Below, one piece after another: positions 1 to 11,684 of a DNA stretch of 64,000 nucleotides. Source of the DNA: Odiellus spinosus (lineage: Eukaryota > Arthropoda > Arachnida > Opiliones > Phalangiidae). Made by a program: the position numbers and the translations under genes. Numbering within the stretch: position 1 is the first letter of the stretch; each line of letters starts with the position of its first letter. The notes under the pieces were generated by a model that saw nothing but the letters and a program-made list of their open reading frames with translations, did not search any database and had not been told where the DNA came from. The DNA is taken from the NCBI GenBank assembly GCA_963920705.1, contig OY987230.1:3968001-4032000 (forward strand). Reading direction: 5' to 3'.

Positions 1-95
1 TCGCCACGTAAAATTTTTCGTTTCCCCCCTCAGTCAAAGTGGTATACCACGTGATCAGCGTAAAGTATTTTTGGAGATTTTCTCAACAGGGGTGC

Positions 96-1980
96 CAATT
101 GAATCTAGGTAGCCAGGCTCAGTCTTTCTACCACAGGTTTGCAGCGCGTACAAAACTTAACCTAACCGTTATCCTTACGAATTTTTTATTTATAGGGATA
201 TTGAGAGCCTCGCTTTACGCGCGCTGACCATCACGTTTGATGACCATTTGCCCGCAGCTGGTTCACTCTCTGTAATTCAACTTAATTTGGCAGCGTGTAC
301 ATCTCTAAGAATGGTTTACTGCTACGGTTACAGTGGGCTCTGAACGTCGACATAAGGGAAATGTGGGGAGCGTTACTATGAAAGAGTGTCCCCAATCTCC
401 CTTTGTAGGGCCCCATACACGATGCGATTTTCGGGGGACGATTTATCTCTACGATCTGGGTGAGCGACGGTCGGTCGCTCGTTTTGGCCACACACGGGAA
501 AACCTAAGTCTGAGATATTTTACACTTTACCCCATCGATGCGTTTTTCGGCGGACGATAATTAAAAAGGCTAGGCAGATTGGCAAGTGTTTGGTTAACCG
601 TTTATCCTTATTGATATTTATGATTTTATCGTGAGAGTTATATTGAAGACTTTAATTTAGAAGTCGGGGTTTAGACAAAGTTATTTCTGTTTGTTTTATC
701 TTTATTCATAATTGGAAATTAATCACGGGAAGTCTATGAAAAATGCGTGTAATCGCGAATATTTAAGTGATTAACCAAATGTTTGTAGATTATCTTGTCC
801 AAATCCCGACCTCTACTTAATTTGAAAATACTCAATAAAGGTTATTTTTTATGGCAACTGGGGTAATGATGTTGTTTTCTACTTTTAATTCAAAGAAAAC
901 AAATGCTACTTTATCATTTTTATTTTATTTAATGTTTCATAAATATTTGGCTAGCATAATTTCGTTGGCAGAAACCCATACACGTAAAGATTTCTCTCCG
1001 CGAGTTGGGGCGATCGCTGAAATTTCCCGCCCGGGTCGGGAGACCAGCGACTGTCGCAATCGACGTCTTTGGTCGTTCAACAACGCCATACACAGAAAGA
1101 CTTTTTCAAGGACGAGCGACAAGAAGTCGTTGTCGCATCATAAATCGCATCGTGTATGGGGCCCTTAAAAAAATACACCGAACACTCGGGTGATTTTCAA
1201 GTTGAAGCTAGGAAGATGAAGGGTCTTATTAACCAAACACTTGCCAATCTGCCTAGCCTTTTTAATTATCGTCCGCCGAAAATCGCATCGATGGGGTAAA
1301 GTGTAAAATATCTCAGACTTAGGTTTTCCCGTGTGTGGCCAAAACGAGCGACCGACCGTCGCTCACCCAGATCGTAGAGATAAATCGTCCCCCGAAATTC
1401 GCATCGTGTATGGGGCCCTTTAACGGCCACTAGTATAGCACAACCCGTCCGTGAAATGTCTGAAGATGACGTAGTTTTCCTCTCTCGCTTCTGTGTCCAA
1501 AGAAGCTAACTGCGCTTTTTTGGTGCGCACTCACGTGACATACCTACATCATCTCGGATCAAATTACAGCAGGCTATATCCTAGGCGCCTTAGCTGCACC
1601 TGAATAATTTCGGATTTCCCTGGAAGAGTGGGCTTGGGGAGTGTTTTAGTCCGCTCTCTCACGGATTGTAATGGTACAAGGTCATCCTTTTATTCGCGGG
1701 TGACAAATTTCGTACAACATGAAGTTGGGGACCCTCTTTCAATAACCCTCCTTACATTTCTAAGTAAACAATTCTTAGAAATTAAGGTGAACCACAGATA
1801 GTGAACCAGCTGCGGGCGAATGGTCACCAAACGTGATGATCAGCGCGCGTAAAGCGAGGCGCTCAATATCCCTATAAATAAACTATTCGTAAGGATAACG
1901 GATAAGGTAAATATTTACGCGGTGAAAACTGTGGTGGAATCGAAACCTTATTATAAATTGGCACCCCTGCAAGGAGTCAC
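96..1980. repeat. Nested fold-back (inverted repeat) block
   Basis: Two sets of inverted arms are visible. The outer pair is about 96-335 against 1745-1980; for example the GCCCGCAGCTGGTTCAC stretch near 251 reappears reverse-complemented near 1800. The inner pair is about 406-600 against 1229-1421. The arms are diverged and differ in length, with about 260 bp extra in the right flank between 1422 and 1745. Short open frames here (39-227, 333-560, 851-1168) have no recognisable domain and read through the arms, so I treat them as chance. It is probably a non-autonomous DNA-transposon fold-back with a second element (408-1164) nested in it. Confidence 0.7.
408..1164. mobile_element. TTAA-flanked non-autonomous element, copy 1
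   Basis: The left end reads GGGCCCCATACACGATGCG and the right end is its reverse complement, followed directly by TTAA (1165-1168). The left TTAA is degraded (TGTA). A further right-type end occurs at about 1418 and a second copy of the body at 49717-50294, also ending in TTAA. A TTAA target fits the piggyBac or Kolobok superfamilies. No transposase frame is present, so this is a MITE-like element. The superfamily is inferred from the target only. Confidence 0.6.
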
Positions 1981-2597
1981 GAGTGTTACACGTAGCGTGC
2001 GCGAAAAAGGATGCGCATTAGAAAGATTTGTATCAGCCAAGGGGGGAAACAAAGGGGGAATTTGAAGCATAAGCTGACTTTGAACGACGCAAGTTATAAC
2101 ATGAGGCGGCCGTACCTTACCCGTAATCCTTCATCTTCCTAGGCTGAAGTGGACTGTTTTAAAATATGTACAGACTGATTTATTTAAGTTGTCTGGCAGT
2201 TCTGAAAACACAAACACGTGACCTCTATCTTTTTTTCAATCCCCTATTTGACCTTAGTTGTTTAAAATGTTATGATAATTTTTTTGGAAACGTGACGTAA
2301 CTTGTTGCGACGGCTTTAATTGGCATGATCAACGAGAAATTTCGGCACGGGTAATTACGTTATTTTCAAATTTGATGACGTCGTAGCATTGTCACTCGAC
2401 ATAAGTCAGAATTAGGAGCTATTGTTTTTTCTATAAGTAAGCGGACGCTAATGACGTAATTCAACACTTGATTTGAAAGCTTCAGGTTTGAATGGTAATC
2501 TCGTGACGTCAAATTACTGTCGTAAATTTCTCTCTAGATCATTGCTATTTCTGATTTCTAGGGAACGTAGTTAATAATTTGGGGAACATCTTATATA
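1981..2597. other. Intergenic or intronic, no gene seen
   Basis: AT-rich sequence between the fold-back block and MULE A. Several TGACGTAA/GACGTC-like words recur between about 2290 and 2520. They resemble cAMP-response (CRE) sites but have no gene context, so I draw no regulatory conclusion. No open frame with a recognisable domain was seen. Confidence 0.4.
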
Positions 2598-5085
2598 GGT
2601 TAAACCCCGAATCGCCAAAAAAAGTTGGCCCAGTTCCATTTCCCTCAATCACAATCAGCCCAATTCATTTAGCACAATCCCATTTCGCGTAAGTCCCATT
2701 GGCCCAATCCCATTTCCCCTAATTCCCAACTCGCCAAATCACATTTCGCCTAAGTCTTATTTCACCCAATCCACTCCCAAGGCGGTAAACGGTAAAAAAC
2801 TTCAAGGAAAAAATATCCTGGGAAAAAAAGGCAAAATAAAAAATCCAGGGGTAAAATAATCCAAAGGTTAAAAAATCCAATAAACGTAGATTATGTTAGA
2901 TTAAATTTTGTTGGGAAGGGCATATGTTGTTTAATCTCAGTTGAAATGGAAGTTATTAAGTCCAATAAAGGAAACGATAAGTTGTGTTGGGAAGGGCATA
3001 TGTACGTTGTTCACGTTCGTGGTCCCTACCAAATTCGTTGGCATTGCGCAAAGGCCAGCTCGTTAAAATGTAAAAGCATTGTGAAGACCACTCTGGATGT
3101 TACAGAACCGGTGCTATTTATAAACCACAATCATAATGCTGATTCAAAAGAAGTCGAAGTGACAAAATGCCTAGGGAAGGTGAAAGAAAAAGCTAAGTTA
3201 TCTTGTCTTAAACCAACCGAGTTATTTGCTGAAGCTGTCTCACAACTTGATGACGCAACTAAAGCTCGAATGCCACCAGAATCAATAGTTAAAAGGACAT
3301 TAAGAAATCTAAGAACAGTTAAACAACCGAAGCATCCAAGATCAATCAAAGAACTAAAAATTGAGGACGTTTGGTGTATGAAAGATTGCTTTTGAATGAT
3401 AATGGACCCGACGCTGGAGAACGGATTATTATTTTTGCGACGGATAATGGTCTGCGCAATCTTGGCAAAGCAACTTCTTGGTTTATGGATGTAAATTTTT
3501 CATTAGCTCCGAAACATTTTTTACAACTCTACGTAATTAAAATACAAGTAAACAAAGTTTTTACCACTGCAGTCTATTGTTTGCTTGAAAATAAAACGGA
3601 AAAAACCTACAAAGAGATGTTGGAAACTATTCTCGACGCGTGGGCTGCAATAGACATATATCCTAATCCGATTTTTATACACGTCGATTTTGAAAGAGCA
3701 GTTGTACAAGCGGCAAAAACAGTACTTGGAGAGACATCATAATCCGTGGTTGCTTCTATCATTTGACACAAAGTACGCGTAGAAAAATTCAAACTTTGGG
3801 ACTTGAAACGGCGTACAGTCGTGATGAGGTATTCAGCCATTTTATTGGCATGCTTGACAGACTCGCTTTTTTGCCTATTTCCGATGTCATTGAAGGAATG
3901 TCTTATCTTACCTTATATTACCTGATGTCGCAACAGAATTACTTTCATATTTCGATTCTACTTATGTAACTGGAATCTTTCGACGAATTGGTGACAAGAA
4001 TTCCACTGGAACTTTTATACTTCGGAAAGTCAAACCATTGTATCCACCGAATTTGTGGAATGTGCACGTGACTACCTTAAATGATAGTGAAAGGACAAAT
4101 AACGAATCCGAAGGCTATAACAATCGTTTCTCTAATTTAGTGTACCATAAACACCCTGTAGTTTGGACCCTTATAGAAAAAATTCGGCTAGAAATAGCCG
4201 CAGACGAAACCAAACTGGCTCAAAGATTAGTTGGAGCTTTACCCAAAAAAAAACAATCTAGGGATATTCCTAACTTTTTAAGGGCGATATCACATATCAG
4301 ATTTCGTTAATTTTAGCTTATAATTTTCAAACAAATAAATGGATTTTATTACCTCTGGATTTTTTAACCTTTGGATTATTTTACCTCTGGATTTTTTATT
4401 TTGCCTTTTTTTCCCAGTATTTTTTTTTTTCCCCAAGGCATATGCCTTCGCGAACAATTTCCTCTTGATCGGTTCCTTCGTCCCGTTTAATTATTTCTGC
4501 ACGCACGTCTTGATGTATCTAAAGAACAATTTACTTTATTAGTTTTGGTAACCCAACCCAATCTAATGAAAAATTTACCTTATTAGTTTTGGTAACCCAA
4601 CCTAACCTAATAATTTTAGCCGAAACGGGAATAGGAATTTTTAGGTTTAGCGAAATGGGAATAGATAATTCTATTGGAATATCAAAGTTCATTTTATATT
4701 CTTATCTTTAAAGTTTCGACTAATTGTTTTTTATAATGTTTACTTGCTAAATACCTTTGTATTCAATACTTCACTTCTTTTGAAATAAATGTTGCAATAA
4801 GTTAGAAACAGTTTTATTCCCCTTATCGCTTTATACATAGTTTGGGTAATCTCACCAAAATCTGGGCTAAATTATAAAACGATTGGGTGAATTGAGAGAA
4901 GGATTTTTTAGTTTGGGCGAATTGGGAATCGATAATTTTGGGACAAATGATAATACGTTTGGGTGAAGTAGGATTGGGCGAAATGCAAATATATCTTTAG
5001 GGGCCAAAAATGTCTTCGGCGAAATGGGAATAGATAATTTTGGGAGAAATGGATACAAACCATCATATACTATCTTCTCCCCCAT
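2598..5085 (+). mobile_element. MULE A, Mutator-like DNA transposon (decayed)
   Basis: The left end (GGTTAAACCCCGAATCGCC, from 2598) matches the terminal sequence of MULE B at 28126. Both flanks carry degenerate subterminal repeats: about 2625-2790 in the sense CCCAATTCCCATTTCGCC, and the reverse-complement motif GGGCGAATTGGGAAT across about 4615-5070. The transposase pseudogene lies between them. The right terminus is not clear and appears eroded or truncated just before host exon 1 at 5172. The 5085 boundary is therefore approximate, and no target duplication was found. Confidence 0.7.
2946..4310 (+). pseudogene. MULE A transposase, broken (FLYWCH finger plus MULE DDE domain)
   Basis: Four overlapping frame segments (2946-3395, 3371-3742, 3763-3969, 4038-4310) together give one protein related to Mutator-like transposases of animals. 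The first ~60 residues resemble a FLYWCH-type zinc finger, with conserved tryptophan and cysteines and an NHNH motif. The middle segment holds the RNase-H-like core: the acidic residue in WFMDVNF and the second in HVDFERA. The last segment has an SEGYNNRF motif near the expected third acidic site. Frames change near 3375, 3742 and 3960, with an in-frame stop at 3740, so it cannot be active. It sits between inverted subterminal repeats, as expected for the transposase of its own element. The family call is from motifs by eye. A related but diverged copy is MULE C at 52.9 kb. Confidence 0.75.
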
Positions 5086-5171
5086 TTTAATTAAAGTGTT
5101 TTTTCGTTCTAGTTAACATTATTCAATATCGTGAAACAATTATTTATCATGCAAATTGAATATTCCCTCAG

Positions 5172-5330
5172 GTTCTGTCTGGGGCAGCCACATGTTTTTA
5201 CGCCTTCATCGGGTTCGATATTATAGCGACGACGGGTGAAGAAGCCCGAGATCCGAGATGGTCAATTCCCTTAGCTATCATACTCAGTTTGGTTATTATA
5301 TTGACCGCCTATATCTCGTCTAGCGTCATG
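5172..5330 (+). CDS. Cationic amino acid transporter (SLC7A4/CAT-4 type), internal exon A
   Basis: A 159-bp exon of exactly 53 codons, preceded by a pyrimidine-rich TTCCCTCAG acceptor and followed by GTAAGT. The peptide contains the family signature [12 protein letters not shown] and a hydrophobic membrane segment ending in [11 protein letters not shown]7A CAT proteins are 14-segment plasma-membrane or intracellular transporters; CAT-1 to CAT-3 carry arginine and lysine, while vertebrate CAT-4 has poorly defined transport. CAT-4 rather than CAT-1/2/3 is favoured by wording in the later exons. Phase 0 at its 3' end matches the next exon at 15759. It is more GC-rich than the surrounding DNA. 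Upstream exons for the N-terminal half were not found in 1-5171 and must lie outside the window. Confidence 0.93.
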
Positions 5331-5475
5331 GTAAGTAGTCATTTTAAAATAATATGTACAAAATAAAGTTCGTTAAAATACAATGGCGTCACGACGAGGG
5401 AGCAAAGTACACGTTTGCGACAGGGTCCGCGGGCTTAGCTGGCCCGTACTTATTTCGTGTTCAGTGAACGGAGTC

Positions 5476-5540
5476 CAGTGGCGGTGCCAGGGTACACTGA
5501 GTAGGCTATAGCCTACGTGAAAATTGCAAAAGTACCCATA
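5476..5540 (+). repeat. hAT-like terminal repeat, isolated left end
   Basis: Begins CAGTGGCGGTGCCAGG and continues into a GTAGGCTATAGCCTACGTG stretch. That stretch appears reverse-complemented at about 8085-8130, and a sister left end is at 6337. The CAGTGGCGG start is typical of hAT-superfamily termini. No transposase frame was seen between these ends. Confidence 0.5.
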
Positions 5541-6403
5541 ATCCAGTCAAAGGGGCAAAAGCAAAAAAAGTCAGCTACGACGATAATGGGGACCTCTAAA
5601 ATGTATAATCAGCCTACTAGTGAAAAGTTCCTAGGCCCAACTCACCAATTGTCGCGTGTTTAGTAAATTAGTATCACTATTAGCATTTTAGAATAGAATA
5701 AATTTCCGATTCAAATAAAAGTTGCCTCTTACTGTCAAAATCGCCAAAGGTCTCGTGGTAATTCGTGGTTAAGCATCACAATTCGGATATTAGAATAGAA
5801 GAAATTTTAGATTCAAATATAAGGTGCCTCTCTTGGTAATACAATATCTTCGGAATAATTATAAAGTATACAAATTTGCGCGAGGGAAGTAGAATGAATT
5901 AATCCCACAAATTACTTCATATTACACTCAATTCTCAGCCATGGCTTTGAAATTATTCGATTTCCATAACCACGATAAAACTATAATATCAGAAGTTAAT
6001 AATTAATTCAAGAAGTTTCCTATTCATTTAATTTTCAACTTTCGCCATGTATTCCATGTAATTTCTTGAGCAGATGAAAACCATTTTTGTACTGACCAAC
6101 GAGAGAGAGGAAATTTTGAAAATAGTTCTTTGAGATCACATGGGTGCCCGTCATAGTAGCGCGCCACCCGAGACTGGAGGTTTTACGCTTTCCGGATGTA
6201 AACAATTATATAATTCTACATAAATAATCATAATAATTAAGTCGGAAATTGACTTTTAACCTTTCTCAGTTTCAAATTACAAGTTTTAAATTCAATTTAG
6301 TTTCTCGTATTTGTCAAACCCAAGGCTCGGTTAAATCAGTGGCGGCGCCAAAAGTTTTTTACGGGTAGGCTAACAGGGGGCTTGGAGGCCCAGTAGTGAA
6401 TCA

Positions 6404-6419
6404 GGGGGGGGGGGGGGGG
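6404..6419 (+). repeat. Poly-G run (16 G)
   Basis: An uninterrupted run of 16 G in the intron, close to the hAT-like left end at 6337. Confidence 0.95.
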
Positions 6420-7118
6420 AATGAAAAATTCAATTTTAAACACATTTTTTAGGAAAGAGAAGTTACTACCAAATAAGAAGTTTCGCATATTTTGTTGCCA
6501 GGATTATATTATCACAAATTTTTCCGCAATTACTATCAGGAGGTTTAGTACGTTACGCCCTCTTATTTTTTACATTTTCCCACTATTATAACTTCGTCAT
6601 TGTGCCCACATTTTATCAGAGTTTTTCTGACAATTAGTTTTCTACCATTATTCATTCGAATTTTGTGACACAATTATGATTGGAAGTTATTTTTCCCCCT
6701 CTTCAAGATTCATTAAATAAAATAATGTAGCCAAGGAAACTTAATTAGTACGGTCAATGCGTATTCTTAGACAGATAAGCAATTTTTAATTGTTTTATGA
6801 AGTGTTATAAAACGCAATTAAAAGTTCACTTACTGCTACATCGGAGACGGGTGGGAGGGGATGATGAAGGTTCGATGAAGCAAAGAATTAAAGCTCCACT
6901 GGCCGAGGCTTAGTGCGAATCTCCGAATTCGCAAAACGGTTTTTATAGCACATACACGAGTTCAAATGCACTTATAGGGCTGGGCTTCTCACGTGTCGTT
7001 GTTTTAATTTCTTAAATCTTTCTAGAAGTCCATCCAATGTGGTTACTTGACGTATCTCATTTCGTTTCGACTATATTACACCGTCATTTAGCTATCATGG
7101 TCCCGGTTGAGGTTTAAG

Positions 7119-7463
7119 CATGGGCCAAGAAACGTTATACCAGGACATGACTTTTCTAAAAAACCTTTCCCCCCTATCTGTAACACGCGTCAACTATCGC
7201 CCCCTTTTGACAAAAGCACGAAATTTCGGAACTACGTCACTTTAGGTACAAATATAAAGGTCACGTGATAGGGTATATTTTATAAATTTAAACCGTCGTC
7301 TGCAAAAACGGAAATTCCGTCAGATTTTTGTACTCAATTTTCTTCCCTCCCCCTACCATTTCACCCCCATCACGAGCGTCGCCCGTTACAACTAGTGTCT
7401 GTCTGAGTTTGTACGTATGAAGCTGCGGCTGTTATGTCCTGGTATAACGTTTCTTGGCCCATG
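7119..7463. mobile_element. 345-bp MITE with about 30-bp TIRs
   Basis: The left end CATGGGCCAAGAAACGTTAT and about ten further bases are mirrored exactly at the right end, 7434-7463. GTTTAAG flanks it directly on both sides (7112-7118 and 7464-7470), with an adjoining G on each side that allows an 8-bp reading. A 7-8 bp duplication and short TIRs suggest a hAT-type MITE. No coding capacity. Confidence 0.8.
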
Positions 7464-8384
7464 GTTTAAGGAACTTGACTCGAGTTACAGGTTGAAAATT
7501 ATAGCGCGCTTTCGTATACGTCAGCGTCAGAGTGAAAAATAACCGATTAAAAATTGATAATTCCAACTTGGAGTTTTTCGAAAACGAGTAAAGAAAAATG
7601 ATCGAACTTTGTACCGTAAAATCACAAAAAGAGGTAAAAATTTCACTAGGTTGACTAAACCTAGTTGTGTTCCATGGACAGTGAAGACTGTCTGTAGTCT
7701 GCTACAGGTCACATGGGTGACCTGGGCAGAGAACAGGGCTGGAAATAAATTAGAAAAGAGCCCACTGGCGACGAACTGAGATATTACATAAACTTTAAGA
7801 GTTTCGAATGACAAATTATTTACAATGACATTGCGTGTCCTGAAGACGAATAATTATTCATCGGGGGTTTTTCGGACGAATTAAATTTATACCTTGGGAT
7901 TTATCTAAGCATATTATTTACATTAAAATTAATTAAAAAATATGTAATTTCAAATAACCTTTTTTGGTAATATAGCTCTGTTAAATTCAGTGGAACCTTT
8001 TTATACGTGTATAGATAATAGCTGACATTTTAAGCTTGAGGATATTTTTCGGCCATGGCCCTTCGAGTGGATTTAAGGGCCTCCGTGAAATTTACACGTA
8101 GTCTATAGCCTACCCTGTGGCGCCGCCACGGCTCGGTTTGGCCTACCCCCGGCAAGAGACAAGTTTCTTGATACGGGGGTATACAAATCCAAAAACATGC
8201 TCGGTTTGGCCTAAGTTTGGTTAGGCCAGTTGGTGGAAACTTGGAAAGTAAACTATCGCTCACAACTAAATCCATAAACAGTTAAATCTTAAATTAACCG
8301 TGCTACATTTAAAATGCCTCGTAGAAAACCTGCGGCTCAACTTCTATCTCTGCCAAAACAACAATATATACAGTGTGAACCTAC

Positions 8385-8740
8385 TTTAACAAAACAAGTT
8401 GGGAAACCAAAATATACCTCCCCGACAAACCGAACCAAACCTAACCCTACCTTAAATATAAAGATGAAAAGTGTATGTTCGTACAGTAGTGGAAGAGCAC
8501 ATTTGGGTTAATATTTCATGTTGCAGAGTAATATACTTCTACAATTAAACTTAAGTAATCAGAAAATGCAAAAGGAATCCATGAACTTCTACCACTATAA
8601 TATGTGATACGCGTAGGTCCTATTCTCAGATAATGGAAGCACAAGGTAAAACAACGTTTATTTCAAAGTAAATATGTGGTATGCAAATCCTACCAATATA
8701 AACAAACAAATCAAGATCATATCAGTAAATTTATATTCTC
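8385..8740 (+). repeat. Dispersed ~400-bp repeat, copy 1
   Basis: Shares with 10945-11345 and 58855-59265 a start like ACAAGTTGGGAAACCAAAAT, a CTCCCCGAC segment, a CTAACC-rich segment, and a later TTTATTTCAAAGTAAATATG word. All three copies are on the + strand. The family is unidentified: no TIR, poly-A tail or Pol III box was recognised. Confidence 0.65.
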
Positions 8741-9059
8741 AACACGGGAAATCCTAACAAATAGATTCCTCAAATATTTTCAAAATTATGGATTCAATTT
8801 AATCTAAAAAAGTCAAAATATTTAAAAATATATATATGAAATATTGATATACCAAGAATGAGATTAATCTCGACATATCTTCCAGATTCAAATAATTATA
8901 ATGACTACTTGCGTATAAAATAATTACTAGGTTTACTTAAAATTACAACTTTAATTACGCAATAAAAAAGAATAAAAATACAACGTTTAACTACGAGTAG
9001 ATTTATTTTACAAACGACTAGTTTCGCGTCTTCGACAGGCGCATCTTCAGGTCTGAATT

Positions 9060-9326
9060 CTAGAGAGACGCATCATTCGTTAAGTTAGTTCCGTCATGTG
9101 ACTCCTGTGGTTGTGTAAACAATTTCCTGTGCCAAAGTTCAGCTATAAAACTCCCCGGTCCGTCGTCCCGGTTGAGTGCTAAGTGTTTTTTTCTATTTTT
9201 TATTATTTCTAGGGATTCGCGTACATTGAGTTTAATGTAGTTGTCGCTTGTAGCAATATTTTTTATATTCACAAAATCTATTGCGTGGTCGGGGTAGTTA
9301 GCTATGTGTTCGGCTAGAGCTGACGA
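9060..9326 (-). pseudogene. Penelope-like GIY-YIG endonuclease tail, left arm copy
   Basis: This minus-strand frame encodes the same peptide as the plus-strand frame in the other arm, ending in the motif LTNDASL. It is the left half of the palindrome. The frame runs on into the right arm (to about 9350) only because of the mirror symmetry. Motifs such as AEHIANY..AIDF..IKNIA and NVRESLEI resemble the distal part of Penelope GIY-YIG domains. The reverse transcriptase and the catalytic GIY..YIG motif are absent, so this is a fragment. Confidence 0.5.
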
Positions 9327-9360
9327 GCATAAAAACGATGTTAAAAACAAAAAAACTTAT

Positions 9361-9627
9361 TCGTCAGCTCTAGCCGAACACATAGCTAACTACCCCGACC
9401 ACGCAATAGATTTTGTGAATATAAAAAATATTGCTACAAGCGACAACTACATTAAACTCAATGTACGCGAATCCCTAGAAATAATAAAAAATAGAAAAAA
9501 ACACTTAGCACTCAACCGGGACGACGGACCGGGGAGTTTTATAGCTGAACTTTGGCACAGGAAATTGTTTACACAACCACAGGAGTCACATGACGGAACT
9601 AACTTAACGAATGATGCGTCTCTCTAG
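9361..9627 (+). pseudogene. Penelope-like GIY-YIG endonuclease tail, right arm copy
   Basis: The right half of the palindrome. It encodes the end of an endonuclease-like protein, beginning within the arm at SSALAEHIANYP and ending LTNDASL with a stop at 9625-9627. The stop is followed by a segment with GAAGATGCGCCTGTCGAAGACGCG, a layout common at Penelope-like 3' ends. No start codon of its own belongs to the family; the ATG at 9304 lies in the left arm and spacer. Confidence 0.5.
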
Positions 9628-9764
9628 AATTCAGACCTGAAGATGCGCCTGTCGAAGACGCGAAACTAGTCGTTTGTAAAATAAATCTACTCGTAGTTAA
9701 ACGTTGTATTTTTATTCTTTTTTATTGCGTAATTAAAGTTGTAATTTTAAGTAAACCTAGTAAA

Positions 9765-10944
9765 TATCTTCCAGAAATTAAGGCTCTTCTTCCCTTAAAA
9801 CGACGTTTTTGTGCTTTGGTTATATCAACTTTTTATACAGTTTATTACAGTTAGTAATACCAGACTTTCAAATATTATAGAAAAATGTCTGCTTAATGCA
9901 TTGGTGCTAGATATTTTCTTATGACATATCGGGATCGTTAGTTATAATTACCCAAAGTCAATAAAGATTTGGCCTTATATGACTCCCTTTCATCCTACCG
10001 TTTTGTAGAACTATATAGCAAACCGATTGGGCTGCGAAATGTGGCATTTTGTTCAAAACATTTGTACGTATGATATGAGTACTTTTTGATTCTTTTATCT
10101 TTATTATTTTAAGATATTTTGGTTTAAAGTCAAAATTTAACTTTTGTGAAAAATTGAAGTTTAAGTTATCGGACTGTAATTGCATTTCTAAATACCGTAT
10201 CATCGTAAAAATAATCTCAAATCATAGATCGAAATCACACCTTTTTTTTGAGATACTAATAGAAAATTACGCTTGATTAATTTTAAATAAACTTAGAATG
10301 AAATACACACTTCTAATTTCTCCATTGAGTTAACCCAGAGTCCTAGTTCCGAATGAAAACCGGGAGAGTTAGACGTGTTTTCCAAAACGGAGAAAATAAT
10401 TTTCTCCCGCTTAGAAAGGGGAACTCTGACCCTTTCTTTACAATAGATAAGACCTATTTGTGTGGCGTGCATTCCGACCGTCATATGTTTTCTTCTTCTC
10501 GATATCCCAACGAAAAAGGGGATCCTTGTTCGATGTTGAGCACCATCTAGTGTTTTAAATCGGTAACTTTCGGCGGAAAAGCAGCCTTAATAATAATCAA
10601 TCAAAACAAAATAAAAATTCAAATAAAAGGTACAGAAAAAATATCAAATAATAATATCTCAATTAAACACAAAATATATTATATATTTCAAATCAAAAAT
10701 TAACTGCCTACCAAGATAAAGTTGAAAGCAAAAGCTTTACACTTAATTCAAAATTTCAACAAGGGTAAAATGTTGAGAGCCAGAGTCATCAAAGATTCGC
10801 TGAAAAATTATTTTAATATAAACGCGTAGCGAGTAAAATAACCATATCAGAATTTTGAAGGGTCCAGAGCATTTGTAGACCAAGTAACGGGAATAGGCAA
10901 AATATCAAGTTTAGCCTATGCATGGTTTCAGTATACCAACACAG
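9765..10944. other. Intronic, no gene seen
   Basis: AT-rich stretch within intron A. Short frames (9958-10203 minus, 10293-10484 minus, 10353-10550 plus) have unremarkable composition and no domain. A short GC-richer patch lies at about 10350-10460. Confidence 0.5.
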
Positions 10945-11345
10945 CCCTAAAACAAGTTGGGAAACCAAAATGTTACCTCCCCGACGACGCTAACCTAACC
11001 CTATCTTAAGTGTGTATGTACGTAGTGTAAATGAAGAGGAAGAGTAGAAGGGTGAGAGTTCTTTTGATTCACCCTTCTTTATTTCCCCTTTATAGGGTAT
11101 AAATATTTCGTTACTCTCAAGTAATCAGAGAATCAAAAACGATGGAATGACTTAATCATTATATTACGCGTTAAGTCGTAGGCTCAGGAATACAAACAAA
11201 ATATACTGTTTATTTTCAATGTAAATATGGGGAATACAAATTCTCGCAATATAAATAAATCCATCTGAATCATTAGGGTGTACTGCGCGATAATCTTTGA
11301 AAATCCACTGATTTGAGTAAACCTGGGTCTAATAAGTCAATTGCT
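10945..11345 (+). repeat. Dispersed ~400-bp repeat, copy 2
   Basis: Same family as 8385-8740 and 58855-59265. It shares the ACAAGTTGGGAAACCAAAAT start, the CTCCCCGACGA and CTAACCTAACCCTA segments, a GATTCACCCTTCTTTA-like segment and a TTTATTTTCAATGTAAATATG word. It is closest in layout to the 58.9-kb copy. Confidence 0.65.
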
Positions 11346-11615
11346 ATTTTTTCATATAACTTGCTAGGTAACGTGACATCCGGTTACACCGGAAGTAGTA
11401 TACACTAGAAGTGACACACACACCCAGACACGACCAATATAAAACCTCCCCCTCAACAAAAGTTCAGACGGGGAGGTTACAAACATGGAATTTATACAAC
11501 ACTTACCAGTTTTTGGTGTACGGTGTATTTTGTTTGAGTTTATCATATTAAAATCACACGTTGCTCAGGAATGTTCAGACGAGAAAATTTCACAAACGCG
11601 AATCATCACATTCGT

Positions 11616-11684
11616 GGGGGGGGGGGGACATTGTTTAATTATTTGTATACCCCGCGCACCGTATTATTCGTGGGGGGGGGGGGG
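11616..11684 (+). repeat. Paired poly-G runs
   Basis: G runs of 12 (11616-11627) and 13 (11672-11684), each preceded by ATTCGT. This suggests a local duplication of about 56 bp with a slippage-prone tract. Confidence 0.8.

Larger units (their letters stand above)
6337..8129. mobile_element. hAT-like non-autonomous element with candidate target duplication
   Basis: The left end CAGTGGCGGCGCCA at 6337 faces the reverse-complement end GGCGCCGCCAC ending at 8129. The word GGCTCGGTT occurs just left of the element (6324-6332) and immediately right of it (8130-8138), as an 8-9 bp target duplication would. On the left, four extra bases separate it from the CAGTGG end, so the true terminus may be slightly further out. 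The interior holds a 345-bp element (7119-7463) and no coding sequence. hAT target duplications are 8 bp, which fits. Confidence 0.5.
8925..9762. mobile_element. Penelope-like element fragment in head-to-head inverted duplication
   Basis: A near-perfect palindrome: 402-bp arms at 8925-9326 and 9361-9762 around a 34-bp spacer. Each arm encodes the same C-terminal peptide reading away from the centre, followed by the same 3' sequence. The peptide resembles the end of the GIY-YIG endonuclease of Penelope-like retroelements. Such elements are known to carry terminal repeats in inverted as well as direct orientation. Near-identity of the arms implies a recent event or gene conversion. Confidence 0.6.

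Noticed and set aside
8030..8275. 81-aa minus frame over the hAT-like right end
   Set aside because: Runs through the TIR and flank, and shows no domain.
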